Assembly: GCF_030504985.1 (NCBI RefSeq)
Contig: NZ_JASERU010000004.1
Location: forward strand, 186,001 to 250,000
Direction of reading: 5' to 3'
Source: Fulvimonas sp. R45
Lineage (GTDB): Bacteria > Pseudomonadota > Gammaproteobacteria > Xanthomonadales > Rhodanobacteraceae
DNA: 64,000 nucleotides
Shown here: positions 1-7,904 of the stretch, one piece after another
Position numbering within the stretch: the first letter of the stretch is position 1
Layout of the letters: each line of letters begins with the position of its first letter
Position numbers and translations under genes: made by a program
Notes under the pieces: model-generated
What the model saw: the letters and a program-made list of their open reading frames with translations, nothing else
The model's database searches: none
Told to the model about the DNA's origin: nothing

Positions 1-128
1 CCGGCACCGGCCTCGGGCTGGCGCTGGCGCGCGAGATCACCGAGGCGCACGGCGGCCGCATCGCGCTGGCCAACCGCGCCGAGGGCGGCCTCAAGGTCAC
101 CCTGATGCTGCCGCTGGAGCCGGCCTGA
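1..128 (+). CDS. Histidine kinase, C-terminal end (partial)
   Basis: Only the last 41 codons lie in the window; the gene begins upstream. The reading frame starts at base 3 and shows GTGLGLALAREITEAHGG, the G2 glycine box of a HATPase_c domain, then a short beta-rich end and a TGA stop. That glycine box forms the ATP lid of sensor histidine kinases, so this is almost certainly the C-terminus of a two-component sensor. Its input domain and partner regulator are not visible. It reads in the same direction as qmcA, but 87 bp and a likely promoter separate them. Confidence 0.8.
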   Translation, partial: GTGLGLALAREITEAHGGRIALANRAEGGLKVTLMLPLEPA

Positions 129-139
129 CCGGCACGGGC

Positions 140-206
140 GTTACGTAATCACGTAACCGGCGCCGGCGCGCTTCTCGCCTATACTGCGTGCTTCCATCTG
201 GAGGGG
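140..206 (+). promoter_or_regulatory. Probable qmcA promoter with upstream palindrome and strong RBS
   Basis: A 7-bp inverted repeat (GTTACGT/ACGTAAC, 140-146 and 151-157, 4-nt spacer) precedes a good sigma-70 -10 box TATACT at 180-185. The -35 region (about 157-162) is poor, so the palindrome could be an activator or repressor site; it could also be the end of the upstream transcript. A strong Shine-Dalgarno GGAGGGG at 200-206 fixes the qmcA start at 216. Inference from sequence only. Confidence 0.4.
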
Positions 207-215
207 AGTCGGGTC

Positions 216-1169
216 ATGGGAAGCCTGTTTGCGCTGGTGGTGGTCGTGGTCGTGGTGATCGTGCTGGTGAAGCTGGTGCGCATCGTGCCGCAGGGCTACG
301 AATGGACGGTGGAGACGTTCGGGCGCTATACCCGCACGCTGACGCCCGGCCTGCATTTCCTGATCCCGGTCTACCAGACGGTCGGCCGCCGGATGAACAT
401 GATGGAACAGGTGCTCGACGTGCCCTCGCAGGACGTCATCACCAAGGACAATGCCGTGGTGCGCGTGGACGGCGTGGTGTTCTACCAGGTGCTGGACGCG
501 GCCAAGGCCGCCTACGAAGTCGCCAACCTGGAGCAGGCCTCGCTGGCGCTGGTGATGACCAACATCCGCACCGTGCTCGGCTCGATGGACCTCGACGAGT
601 CCCTGAGCAAGCGCGACGCGATCAACGCCCAGCTGCTGCGCGTGGTCGACGAGGCCACCCACCCGTGGGGCGTCAAGGTCAACCGCATCGAGATCAAGGA
701 CATCGCGCCGCCACGCGACCTGGTCGATTCGATGGCGCGGCAGATGAAAGCCGAGCGCGAGAAGCGCGCCAACATCCTGGAGGCGGAAGGCTTCAAGCAG
801 GCCGCGATCCTCAAGGCCGACGGCGAGAAGCAGAGCACCATCCTGGCCGCCGAAGGCAAGCGCGAGGCGGCCTTCCGCGCCGCCGAGGCGCGCGAGCGCT
901 CCGCCGAGGCGGAGGCGAAGGCCACCACGATGGTGTCGGAGGCGATCGCCAACGGCAACGTCAATGCGCTGAACTACTTCGTCGCCAACAACTATGTCGA
1001 GGCGCTGAAGGTGCTGGCGCAGTCGCCGAACCAGAAGATGCTGTTGCTGCCGGTGGAGGCCACCGGCGTACTCGGCTCGCTGGCCGGTATCGCCGAGCTG
1101 GCGAAGGAGTCGCTGGGACAGCAGCAGGCGAAAAGCGGCATCCCTCGCGTGCCGCCGCCGGCCGGCTGA
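216..1169 (+). CDS. qmcA: SPFH/stomatin-like membrane protease-associated protein QmcA
   Basis: 317 residues. An N-terminal membrane anchor (about residues 4-22, a run of valines) is followed by an SPFH/Band 7 domain (about 25-190) beginning [15 protein letters not shown], then an Ala/Glu/Lys-rich coiled coil (about 180-250) of repeated EAEG/AAEG units, typical of stomatins and QmcA. Members form large inner-membrane oligomers linked to membrane microdomains and FtsH-type proteolysis (family knowledge). The next intact gene is nfeD, the usual partner of this family. Start chosen from the strong RBS and the position of the anchor. Confidence 0.93.
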   Translation: MGSLFALVVVVVVVIVLVKLVRIVPQGYEWTVETFGRYTRTLTPGLHFLIPVYQTVGRRMNMMEQVLDVPSQDVITKDNAVVRVDGVVFYQVLDAAKAAYEVANLEQASLALVMTNIRTVLGSMDLDESLSKRDAINAQLLRVVDEATHPWGVKVNRIEIKDIAPPRDLVDSMARQMKAEREKRANILEAEGFKQAAILKADGEKQSTILAAEGKREAAFRAAEARERSAEAEAKATTMVSEAIANGNVNALNYFVANNYVEALKVLAQSPNQKMLLLPVEATGVLGSLAGIAELAKESLGQQQAKSGIPRVPPPAG

Positions 1170-1180
1170 TAACGTGGACT

Positions 1181-1220
1181 CCCTCTCCCGCTCGCGGGAG
1201 AGGGGCCGGGGGAGAGGGCC
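1181..1220. repeat. Palindromic repeat, family 1 (copy a)
   Basis: An inverted repeat with arms CCCTCTCCCGC and GCGGGAGAGGG and a 2-nt centre, followed by a GC-rich tail. The same core recurs at 1567-1607, 1668-1706, 3684-3716 and, more degenerate, inside valS at 9251-9366. It begins 12 bp after the qmcA stop. It looks like a REP-type intergenic element. Confidence 0.75.
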
Positions 1221-1235
1221 AACGGAGCCAGGAGC

Positions 1236-1573
1236 ATGGACAAGCTCATCCACGCCAGGACGATGCGTTCCGAGCAGACGCTCGCGGTGCAGAAGCTGTG
1301 GTATCGCCTGCGCGCCCATCGCTTCATGGCCTGAAGTTCAAGCGGCAGAAACCCGTCGGTCCGTACATCGTGGATTTCATCTCCTCGAGTACGGACTGGT
1401 GGTCGAGGTCGGCGGCAGCCAGCATGGCGAGCAGGTGGACTACGATCAGCGACGTGACCGATGGCTGCAGACGCAGGGGCGGGTGGTATGCGGTTCTGGA
1501 ACCACGATGTGGTGGAGCGGGTTGAAGGCGTGCTGGAGCGGATTGCACAGGCCGTTGAAGAGCGTGCCCTCTC
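1236..1573 (+). pseudogene. Broken DUF559 (Vsr-fold) endonuclease-like gene
   Basis: Three reading frames together encode one recognisable DUF559 protein. It starts at ATG 1236 (after AGGAG) with MRSEQTLAVQKLWYRLRAHR and hits a TGA at 1332. It continues in another frame as LKFKRQKPVGPYIVDF, shifts again near 1384 to LVVEVGGSQHGEQVDYDQRR, and shifts near 1486 to MRFWNHDVVERVEGVLERI. At least three frameshifts are needed, so it is not functional. DUF559 proteins have a very-short-patch-repair endonuclease-like fold (family knowledge); the acidic and QH residues of the core are still readable. It lies between qmcA and nfeD and is bracketed by three copies of palindromic family 1, suggesting that it came in with, or was mobilised among, these repeats. 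Confidence 0.8.
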
Positions 1574-1607
1574 CCCCCGACCCCTCTCCCGCAAGCGGGA
1601 GAGGGGA
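1567..1607. repeat. Palindromic repeat, family 1 (copy b)
   Basis: The core CCCTCTCCCGC-aa-GCGGGAGAGGG is preceded by a second CCCTCTCC block. It overlaps the 3' end of the DUF559 remnant. Confidence 0.75.
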
Positions 1608-1667
1608 GTAACGCGGCGCTCCCAGCCCATTGGCGCCTGCGGGCAGAGGTGTAGGCGACGCTCCTAG

Positions 1668-1706
1668 CCCCTCGCCCGCTTGCGGGAGAGGGGTTGGGGT
1701 GAGGGC
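1668..1706. repeat. Palindromic repeat, family 1 (copy c)
   Basis: Arms CCCTCGCCCGC and GCGGGAGAGGG followed by the GGTTGGGGTGAGGGC tail also seen in the valS copy. It ends about 35 bp before nfeD. Copies b and c are separated by 60 bp without recognisable coding content. Confidence 0.75.
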
Positions 1707-1740
1707 ATCAACAACGCAAGGCGCATAAGGAAGCACGAAC

Positions 1741-2190
1741 ATGTCGGGACCGATCGCAACGCATTACCTCTGGTGGATACTCGCCCTGGTGCTGATCGCC
1801 ATCGAAGTGGCCGCGCCGGGTTATTTCATGTTGTGGATCGGCATCGCCGCCGCGGCGACGGGCGTGTTGCTGTGGGCGTTCCCGGGCATGTCGCTGCTGG
1901 CGCAGGCGATCGCCTTCGCGCTGCTGACCTTCGCCTCCTGCGCCGTCTACGGCTTCTGGCTGCGGCCGCGGCTGCGCCGCCGCGAGCCGGCGGCCGAGCG
2001 CCTCAACCGCCGCGGGGAACAGATGGTCGGCCGCCGCTACGTGCTGGTGGAAGCCATCGTCAACGGCCGCGGCAAGGCGCAGGTGGGCGACGGCCAGTGG
2101 CTGGTCAGCGGCCCGGACCTGCCGGCGGGTCGCACGGTGGAGGTGGTGGCAGTGGACGGCGTCATGCTGTCCGTGCGCGCCGCGGACTGA
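1741..2190 (+). CDS. nfeD: NfeD-family membrane protein
   Basis: 149 residues. Three hydrophobic segments (about 8-28, 30-50, 55-75) are followed by an arginine-rich linker and a C-terminal beta-rich domain (about 88-149) with the GRRYVLVEAIVNGRGKAQVG and VSGPDLPAG pattern of the short NfeD (NfeD1b) OB-fold. NfeD proteins work with stomatin/QmcA partners in membrane quality control; the functional partner qmcA lies just upstream, although a dead gene and three repeats now separate them. The pair may still share the qmcA promoter. Confidence 0.88.
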   Translation: MSGPIATHYLWWILALVLIAIEVAAPGYFMLWIGIAAAATGVLLWAFPGMSLLAQAIAFALLTFASCAVYGFWLRPRLRRREPAAERLNRRGEQMVGRRYVLVEAIVNGRGKAQVGDGQWLVSGPDLPAGRTVEVVAVDGVMLSVRAAD

Positions 2191-2332
2191 TGCCGGCACC
2201 GGCCGCGGCACGGTTTCTGGACTTCGCCGCGGCATTTGTTTTCAATCAGGCGGGCCGCCACGGAACCGCCATCGCGCCCACCGAACGCATGCAGACCGCC
2301 CCCTCACGCCGGCCCCGCGCCGCCCACCGCCC

Positions 2333-3607
2333 ATGAACGGGACGCCGCCCGTCGCGCCACCGGCCACCGCCGCGCTGAACACGCGCATCGCCTTCCTGGT
2401 CGAGCTGGCGCGCCGGCTGCACAAGTACGGCACCTCGGCGCCGCGGCTGGAGATGGCGATCGCCGGGGTGGCGCAGCGGCTGGGACTGGTCGCGGAGGTA
2501 TGGTCCAGCCCCACTGCCATCATCATCTCCTTCGCCGACCTGGGGCAGGGCGAGGAAGGCCTGGCCCAGGTGACCCAGGTGGTGCGGCTGTCGCCCGGCG
2601 ACGTGAACCTCGAGCGCCTGTGCCGCGCGGACGACATCGCCGACCAGGTGACCGACGGCAAGCTGGGCCTGCGCGAAGGCTTCCGCCAACTGCGCGCGCT
2701 GGACTTGCCGGACACCCGCCGCGAGCAGGCCAAGGTGGTCGCCAGCTATGGCCTGTCCGCGGCCAGCATCGCGGCGCTGTTCCTGCACAGTTCGTGGGTG
2801 GACGTGGTGGTGGCCGCGGTGGTCGGTGTGCTGATCGGCTGCATCACCGTGTCGTCGGCGACGCGGCCGCGGCTGGCGGTGGCCAGCGACGCGATCAGCG
2901 CGCTGGTGGCCACCACGGTGGCCATCGTGGTGAGCGCCCTGGTGGTGCCGCTGGCGATCAAGTCGGTGGTGCTGGCCGGGCTGATCATCCTGGTGCCGGG
3001 CATGTCGTTGACCACCGCGGTGCGCGAGATCTCCAGCCAGCACCTGGTGTCCGGCATGGCGCGCATGGGCGGGGCGATGTCCACCCTGCTGAAGCTGGTC
3101 TTCGGCACCCTGGCGGCGACGCAGCTGTGCCAGGCCTTCGGCATCGAGGCGCGCGACTTCGTGCTGGCGCCGCTGCCGGCCTGGACGGACTATCCGGCCC
3201 TGTTGGTGGCCGCGGTGGCGTTCGCCATGCTGTTCCGCGCGGCGCGGCGCGACTGGCCGGTGGTGATCCTGGCGGTGGTGGTCGGCTACCTCACCACGCG
3301 CTGGGGCGGCGAGATCTCCGGCAAGCTGCCGGCCGCGCCGTTCGGCGTGTTCCTGGGCGGCCTGCTGCTGGCCGCGCTGGCCAACCTGTACGCGCGCTAC
3401 GCGCACCGTCCCGGGGCGGTGGTCCGCGAACCCGGCATCCTGCTGCTGGTGCCCGGCAGCGTGGGCTTCCGCAGCGCGTCCTACCTGTTCGAGCGCAACA
3501 CCGCGCTGGGCATGGACACCGGCCTGCTGCTGGTGACCCTGCTGGTGGCGGTGGTGGCAGGGCTGATGTTCGGCGACCTGCTGGTGGCCCCCCGTCGTTC
3601 CCTGTAG
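2333..3607 (+). CDS. Threonine/serine exporter family protein (ThrE-like)
   Basis: 424 residues. An N-terminal soluble portion (about 15-130; ARRLHKYGTSAPRLE is the family signature) precedes two membrane blocks of about five helices each (about 140-260 and 285-424). This is the fused ThrE (DUF1212 plus DUF3815) architecture, an inner-membrane exporter or exchanger of small amino acids, with the actual substrate unproven here. The last residues APRRSL and the stop codon are encoded inside a perfect palindrome at 3591-3622, so the C-terminus may have been shaped by a repeat insertion. Confidence 0.88.
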   Translation: MNGTPPVAPPATAALNTRIAFLVELARRLHKYGTSAPRLEMAIAGVAQRLGLVAEVWSSPTAIIISFADLGQGEEGLAQVTQVVRLSPGDVNLERLCRADDIADQVTDGKLGLREGFRQLRALDLPDTRREQAKVVASYGLSAASIAALFLHSSWVDVVVAAVVGVLIGCITVSSATRPRLAVASDAISALVATTVAIVVSALVVPLAIKSVVLAGLIILVPGMSLTTAVREISSQHLVSGMARMGGAMSTLLKLVFGTLAATQLCQAFGIEARDFVLAPLPAWTDYPALLVAAVAFAMLFRAARRDWPVVILAVVVGYLTTRWGGEISGKLPAAPFGVFLGGLLLAALANLYARYAHRPGAVVREPGILLLVPGSVGFRSASYLFERNTALGMDTGLLLVTLLVAVVAGLMFGDLLVAPRRSL

Positions 3608-3622
3608 GCAGGGAACGACGGG
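3591..3622 (+). repeat. Perfect 14-bp palindrome spanning the thrE-like stop codon
   Basis: Arms CCCGTCGTTCCCTG (3591-3604) and CAGGGAACGACGGG (3609-3622) pair perfectly around a 4-nt loop that contains the TAG stop (3605-3607). No T-run follows, so it is not a classical intrinsic terminator. It may protect the 3' end of the mRNA or be a repeat insertion. Confidence 0.7.
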
Positions 3623-3683
3623 ATACGAAGGCGGCCGGAAAATCCCCCGCGCCCACGGTGCGTCGCCGCCCGGCCCGTTCGCT

Positions 3684-3716
3684 CCCTCTCCCGCTTGCGG
3701 GAGAGGGTTGGGAGGG
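3684..3716. repeat. Palindromic repeat, family 1 (copy d)
   Basis: Arms CCCTCTCCCGC and GCGGGAGAGGG with a 2-nt centre and a GGTTGGGAGGG tail. It lies between the convergent thrE-like gene and hns. Confidence 0.75.
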
Positions 3717-3750
3717 CTCGACCTGCGACAGGCTCGCTTTCATGCATCCA

Positions 3751-3784
3751 CAAAAAAGCGCCGACCCAAAGGCCGGCGCTTCTT
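3751..3784 (-). terminator. Intrinsic terminator of hns
   Basis: Read on the minus strand, a stem AAGCGCCGGCC/GGTCGGCGCTT with a TTTG loop runs into TTTTTTG, about 25 nt after the hns stop codon. Stem plus T-run is a textbook Rho-independent terminator. Confidence 0.85.
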
Positions 3785-3809
3785 CGCAAGGCTCAAGGCG
3801 AACCGGCGA

Positions 3810-4130
3810 TCAGATCGCCAGGTCCTTTTCCTTCTTGCCGGCCTTCAGCGCATCGTTGAACCAGCGCGGGCGCTTGCCACGGCCCGACCAGGTCTGTTCC
3901 GGGTTGGCCGGGTTGCGGTACTTCGGGGCCACCGTGCCGGTGCTGCGGCGCTTGGCGCGGCCCTGGCCGAAGATGTCCTCGAAGCTGTAGCCCTCGGCCT
4001 TGATCAGCGCGTGGACCTTCTCGCGCAGCTTGGCGACCTTTTCCTTGCGCAGTTCGCCCTGGCGCTGCTGGGCCTTGCTGATCAGGTCGTTGAGCTGGTT
4101 ATGGTTGAGATTCTTGATATCGACGGCCAT
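3810..4130 (-). CDS. H-NS-family nucleoid-associated protein
   Basis: 106 residues. The charged N-terminal half (about 10-55, Gln/Lys/Glu-rich) should form the coiled-coil dimerisation region. The C-terminal half holds the H-NS DNA-binding signature YRNPANPEQTWSGRGKRPRW (about 71-90). Such proteins bind AT-rich DNA, compact the nucleoid and silence acquired genes (family knowledge); in a genome this GC-rich they should single out foreign DNA. The gene is monocistronic: a promoter-like element and hairpin leader precede it and a terminator follows. RBS AGGAG lies 6-10 nt before the ATG. Confidence 0.93.
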   Translation of the reverse strand: MAVDIKNLNHNQLNDLISKAQQRQGELRKEKVAKLREKVHALIKAEGYSFEDIFGQGRAKRRSTGTVAPKYRNPANPEQTWSGRGKRPRWFNDALKAGKKEKDLAI

Positions 4131-4161
4131 GAAAAGGCTCCTGGCAAATGATGATGTACAG

Positions 4162-4193
4162 GCGGGCCATGCTAATGGGAATGCATGGCCCGC
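4162..4193 (-). promoter_or_regulatory. Leader hairpin or operator upstream of hns
   Basis: A perfect 11-bp inverted repeat, GCGGGCCATGC (4162-4172) and GCATGGCCCGC (4183-4193), with a 10-nt AT-rich loop. It lies between the predicted -10 and the RBS, so it would fold in the 5' untranslated RNA or act as a binding site near the transcription start. H-NS genes are often autoregulated; no direct evidence here. Confidence 0.5.
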
Positions 4194-4202
4194 GTGACGG
4201 AC

Positions 4203-4231
4203 ATTCTCACCCAGATAACCGGCAATTGCAA
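4203..4231 (-). promoter_or_regulatory. Putative hns promoter
   Basis: On the minus strand, TTGCAA (4226-4231), a 17-bp spacer, then GAGAAT (4203-4208): four of six consensus matches in each box. It sits in the most AT-rich stretch of the locus. The rest of the 244-bp gap to proS holds no gene. Confidence 0.4.
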
Positions 4232-4374
4232 AGCCAGTTAATCGGTTCGCAATCGCCCAATAGGCCGCTGGTCACGGTTTTTTGGCGTTGCCTGTTAATC
4301 GCGGCGGACAAAACCGGGCGGCCCATGCAAAAGCGGCCATGCAGACAGGCGTTTCCCGGCCATGGGCAAAACCC

Positions 4375-6075
4375 TCATTCCGCCAGCAGGGCGAACAGCT
4401 CCGGGCGGACCAGGGCGCGGCTTTCGGAGGCCTGGCGGGCGCGGTATTCCAGCGTGCCCGCGGCCACGCCGCGTTCGCTCACCACCACGCGGTGCGGAAT
4501 GCCGATCAATTCCATGTCGGCGAACATCGCGCCCGGGCGCAGGCCGCGGTCGTCCAGTACCGCCTCGATGCCTTGTTCCTGCAATTCGCGGTACAGCGCC
4601 TCGGCGGCGGCGGCGACCTCGGCGTTGCCCTTGGGATTGATCACGCACACCGCCACGCGCCACGGCGCCATCGGTTCGGGCCAGACGATGCCGGCCTCGT
4701 CGTGGCACTGCTCGATGGCGGCCGCCACGATGCGGCTGACGCCGATGCCGTAGCAGCCCATCTGTATCACGCGGGCCTTGCCCTGGTCGTCCAGCACGGT
4801 GGCGCCCAGGGCTTCGGCGTACTTGCTGCCGAGCTGGAACACGTGGCCCACCTCGATGCCGCGGGCGAGGCGCAGCGTGCCCTTGCCGTCGGGCGAGGGA
4901 TCGCCCTCGACCACCTGGCGCAGGTCCTCGACGCGGGTGAGGCGTGCGTCGCGTTCCCAGTTGGCGCCGGTGTAGTGGGTGCCATCGGCATTGCCGCCGC
5001 AGACGAAATCGGCCAGTGCCGCCGCGCTGCGGTCCACGATCACCGGGATGGCACCGGGCAGGCCGACCGGGCCGATGAAGCCGGGCCGGGTGCCGGTGGC
5101 GGCAAGGATCTCCTCCTCGCTGGCCAGCACCGTTTCGTCGGGCAGCTCGGCCAGCTTGCCGGCCTTGATCTCGTTGAGCTCGTGGTCGCCGCGCAGGCAC
5201 AGCGCCACCAGGCCGTCGCGGCCCTTCACCAGCAGGGTCTTCACGCACTGCGCCGGCGATACACCGAGGAAGGCGCTGACCTCGGCGATGGTCTTCTGCG
5301 TGGGCGTGTCGACGCGCTGCAGCGCGGCGGCTGGCGCGGGGCGGCCGGTGGCCGGCGCCAGCGCCTCGGCCTTCTCGATGTTCGCCGCGTAGTCGGAGCC
5401 GTCGGAGAACGCGATGGCATCCTCGCCGGAATCGGCCAGCACCTGGAATTCGTGGCTGGCGTTGCCGCCGATCGCGCCGGTGTCGGCCTGCACGGCGCGG
5501 AACTTCAGGCCCAGCCGGGTGAAGATGCGCGCATAGGCGTCGTACATCGCCTGGTAGGTCTCGGCCAGCGATTCCTGGGAGAGGTGGAAGGAATAGGCAT
5601 CCTTCATCAGGAATTCGCGCGCGCGCATCACGCCGAAACGCGGGCGGATCTCGTCGCGGAACTTGGTCTGGATCTGGTAGAAATTGACCGGCAGCTGCTT
5701 GTAGCTGTTGAGCTCGTTGCGCGCGTAGTCGGTAATCACTTCCTCGGCGGTGGGCGCATAACAGAATTCCTGCTCCTTGCGGTCGCGGATCTTCAGCAGT
5801 TGCGGGCCGAATTTCTGCCAGCGGCCGGTTTCTTCCCACAGTTCCTTCGGCTGCACCGTGGGCATCAGCATTTCGATGGCGCCGGCGCGGTCCATTTCCT
5901 CGCGCACCACGTTTTCCACCTTGCGTAGCACGCGCAGTCCCAGCGGACTCCAGGTATAGAGGCCGGAGGCGAGCTTGCGGATCATGCCGGTGCGCAGCAT
6001 CAGCCGATGGCTGGCGATTTCGGCGTCGGCGGGGACTTCCTTGACGGTGGCCAGGTGGAATCGGCTGAGGCGCAT
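4375..6075 (-). CDS. proS: Prolyl-tRNA synthetase
   Basis: 566 residues, the usual length of bacterial-type ProRS. Class II motifs are readable: motif 2 region [20 protein letters not shown], then MKDAYSFH, and motif 3 [18 protein letters not shown] YbaK-like editing insertion (about 220-400) lies between motifs 2 and 3, and an anticodon-binding domain ends the protein. It charges tRNA-Pro and edits mischarged Ala-tRNA-Pro in the cytoplasm. It has its own TATAAT -10 box; nothing suggests cotranscription with hns. Confidence 0.97.
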   Translation of the reverse strand: MRLSRFHLATVKEVPADAEIASHRLMLRTGMIRKLASGLYTWSPLGLRVLRKVENVVREEMDRAGAIEMLMPTVQPKELWEETGRWQKFGPQLLKIRDRKEQEFCYAPTAEEVITDYARNELNSYKQLPVNFYQIQTKFRDEIRPRFGVMRAREFLMKDAYSFHLSQESLAETYQAMYDAYARIFTRLGLKFRAVQADTGAIGGNASHEFQVLADSGEDAIAFSDGSDYAANIEKAEALAPATGRPAPAAALQRVDTPTQKTIAEVSAFLGVSPAQCVKTLLVKGRDGLVALCLRGDHELNEIKAGKLAELPDETVLASEEEILAATGTRPGFIGPVGLPGAIPVIVDRSAAALADFVCGGNADGTHYTGANWERDARLTRVEDLRQVVEGDPSPDGKGTLRLARGIEVGHVFQLGSKYAEALGATVLDDQGKARVIQMGCYGIGVSRIVAAAIEQCHDEAGIVWPEPMAPWRVAVCVINPKGNAEVAAAAEALYRELQEQGIEAVLDDRGLRPGAMFADMELIGIPHRVVVSERGVAAGTLEYRARQASESRALVRPELFALLAE

Positions 6076-6102
6076 GGGCGTGATCCGGGGGCAAAGGCGC
6101 CG

Positions 6103-6108
6103 ATTATA
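6103..6108 (-). promoter_or_regulatory. proS -10 box
   Basis: A perfect TATAAT on the minus strand, 28 bp before the proS ATG, giving a short leader of about 20 nt. The -35 position shows no good match, so the promoter may depend on other contacts. Confidence 0.5.
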
Positions 6109-6156
6109 GCGGCGCGCCTGGCCGGATCGCGCCGCGCGGCGCCGGGGAAAGGCGAA

Positions 6157-6573
6157 TCAGCTCGCGCAATAGCGCTGGTATTGCGCCTGGGCGTCGTCGA
6201 TCTGCTGCTTGCGCTGGGCGTCGTCGATCACTTTCTGCTGGCCGTTCGTCTGCATCACCACCGGGCCGCTGCCCTGCAGCGTGGCCAAGTTGCTCTTCAG
6301 CGACGCGCACAGCCTGGCGCGGTTGGCGGGGGTGTCGGCCACGGTGGCGGGCGCGGGCGCAGCCGGCGACGCGGCGGCGCCACCCTCGGTGTTCGGCGCG
6401 GGCGTGACCGGTTCCACCGAGCCGCTGACGGTGACGCGGCTGTACCGGGTGCCGGTGGGCGGCGGCGTCTGCGAGTAGTGCACCGTGCCGTGGGTGTCGG
6501 TCCACTTGAACACCTGCGCGCAGGCCAGTGGCGCGGCCAGCAGCAGGACAACGGCGAGGGGAAGGCGGCGCAT
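6157..6573 (-). CDS. DUF4124-domain secreted protein
   Basis: 138 residues from the ATG at 6573, preceded by GGGAGAA; a start 11 codons upstream is less likely because it would push the signal peptide away from the N-terminus. A signal peptide (1-19, ending ALACAQ) is followed by the DUF4124 signature VFKWTDTHGTVHYSQTPP, a Pro/Ala-rich linker and a C-terminal helix rich in Gln/Lys. Periplasmic, function unknown; many copies are typical of this bacterial group. Same strand as proS, 81 bp upstream of it. Confidence 0.8.
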   Translation of the reverse strand: MRRLPLAVVLLLAAPLACAQVFKWTDTHGTVHYSQTPPPTGTRYSRVTVSGSVEPVTPAPNTEGGAAASPAAPAPATVADTPANRARLCASLKSNLATLQGSGPVVMQTNGQQKVIDDAQRKQQIDDAQAQYQRYCAS

Positions 6574-6639
6574 GGGATTCTCCCTGGGAACCCGCCTAGT
6601 TAACAACCCGTTCGCCCGGGACTCAAGCGGGGAATGGTT

Positions 6640-6645
6640 TACACT
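6640..6645 (+). promoter_or_regulatory. Putative pssA -10 box
   Basis: TACACT 27 bp before the pssA ATG, within a short GGAATG...CATTCC inverted repeat (about 6631-6656). No convincing -35 element is seen. It lies in the 98-bp divergent gap between the DUF4124 gene and pssA. Confidence 0.35.
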
Positions 6646-6671
6646 GCGCGCATTCCGTCACGGATTGCTCC

Positions 6672-7448
6672 ATGAGCGACAGTACGCCCGTCCGGCGGCC
6701 CCGCCATCGCGGCATCTACCTGCTGCCGAACCTGTTCACCACCGGCGCGATGTTCGCCGGTTTCTACGCCATCGTGGCCAGCATCGGCGGCCGCTTCACC
6801 GACGCCGCCGTGGCGGTGTTCCTGGCCGCGCTGCTGGACGGCATGGACGGACGCGTGGCGCGGCTCACCGGCACGCAGAGCGAGTTCGGCGTGCAGTACG
6901 ACTCGCTGTCCGACCTGGTCAGCTTCGGGCTGGCGCCGGCGCTGGTGATGTACAACTGGTCGCTGGCCGGCCTGCGCGACTACGGGCCGCTGTGGGCCAA
7001 GGTCGGCTGGGCCGCGGCCTTCATCTACGCCGCCTGCGGCGCGCTGCGGCTGGCCCGCTTCAACACCCAGGTGGGCGTGATCGACAAGCGCTACTTCCAG
7101 GGCCTGGCCAGCCCCGCGGCGGCGTCGGTGTGCATGTCCTTCGTGTGGTGCATGGAGAAGTCCGGCGTCACCGGCGACGAGGTGTGCTTCCTGATGCCGT
7201 TCATGGCGGCCATCGTGGGCCTGCTGATGGTCAGCCGCTTCCGCTACTACAGCTTCAAGTCGCTGCCGATGGGCGACCACGTGCCGTTCGCGTGGATCGT
7301 CACGGCGGTGTTGCTGCTGGTGCTGCTGTACCTGGACCCGCCGCGGGTGCTGCTGGCGGTGTTCTCCATCTACCTGCTGTCCGGCCCGGTGCTGACCCTG
7401 TGGGGGCTGGCCGCGCGCCGCCGGCGCCCGCACCGGGGCGGGGCATGA
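6672..7448 (+). CDS. pssA: CDP-diacylglycerol-serine O-phosphatidyltransferase
   Basis: 258 residues. The CDP-alcohol phosphatidyltransferase motif is complete at residues 56-81 (DGMDGRVAR, eight residues, then G, D and D), and about six to eight hydrophobic helices follow. It makes phosphatidylserine, the precursor of phosphatidylethanolamine, at the inner membrane. The type II (integral membrane) PssA is distinct from the E. coli PLD-like enzyme. Its stop codon overlaps the start of the next gene (ATGA). Confidence 0.93.
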   Translation: MSDSTPVRRPRHRGIYLLPNLFTTGAMFAGFYAIVASIGGRFTDAAVAVFLAALLDGMDGRVARLTGTQSEFGVQYDSLSDLVSFGLAPALVMYNWSLAGLRDYGPLWAKVGWAAAFIYAACGALRLARFNTQVGVIDKRYFQGLASPAAASVCMSFVWCMEKSGVTGDEVCFLMPFMAAIVGLLMVSRFRYYSFKSLPMGDHVPFAWIVTAVLLLVLLYLDPPRVLLAVFSIYLLSGPVLTLWGLAARRRRPHRGGA

Positions 7449-7903
7449 CGCAGGCGGCGCACCGCGCGCGGCTGCTGCGCGCGTTGGGCGTGACGCCCTG
7501 GCGCCGGCGCGCCGCGCCGGCGGTGCCGGAGCGGGAATCATCCGTTGCCGCCATGCCTGCGGCGGAGCCCGATTGCGTGGTGCTGCTGCCGGCCGGCTGC
7601 GCGCCGCGCGAACTGGACCTGCTGGGCCGCGCCTTCCTGGCGTTCGGCCCGCGGCTGGCGCGCGCGGCGCGGATCGAGGTGGGCGCGGCTCCCCTGCAGG
7701 CGCCGCGCGCACGGGCCTACCTGGCGCTGGGCGAGGCGCAGGCGCACGCGCTGGGGCGCGACCTGCCGGCCGAGTGGCTGCACCAGGCGCACGTCGTGCT
7801 GGCCGACACGCCGGCCGTGGTGCTGGCCGGCGGCGACGGCAAGCGCCGCCTGTGGAGCGCGTTGCGCGCGCTGCGCCGCGCGCTGGCCGCGCACGGCGGC
7901 TGA
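7445..7903 (+). CDS. holD: Probable DNA polymerase III psi subunit (HolD), divergent
   Basis: 152 residues, start overlapping the pssA stop (ATGA). It is too divergent to name by length alone, but residues 10-22 read LLRALGVTPWRRR, resembling the N-terminal Leu-Gly-Ile-Thr-x-Trp motif of E. coli psi, which contacts the clamp loader. The C-terminus has a helix KRRLWSALRALRRALAAH like the end of psi. As in E. coli, the gene directly precedes rimI, with 1 nt between them. Psi links the clamp loader to chi and SSB during replication. The naming is inference from motif plus synteny; a structure prediction would settle it. Confidence 0.6.
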   Translation: MTQAAHRARLLRALGVTPWRRRAAPAVPERESSVAAMPAAEPDCVVLLPAGCAPRELDLLGRAFLAFGPRLARAARIEVGAAPLQAPRARAYLALGEAQAHALGRDLPAEWLHQAHVVLADTPAVVLAGGDGKRRLWSALRALRRALAAHGG

Positions 7904-7904
7904 C

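Noticed and set aside
141..1319. Long open frames opposite qmcA and other genes, many over 300 codons
   Set aside because: In DNA this GC-rich, antisense and shifted frames stay open by chance; the proteins are Arg/Ala/Gly/His-rich without domains, and each sits over a well-recognised gene.
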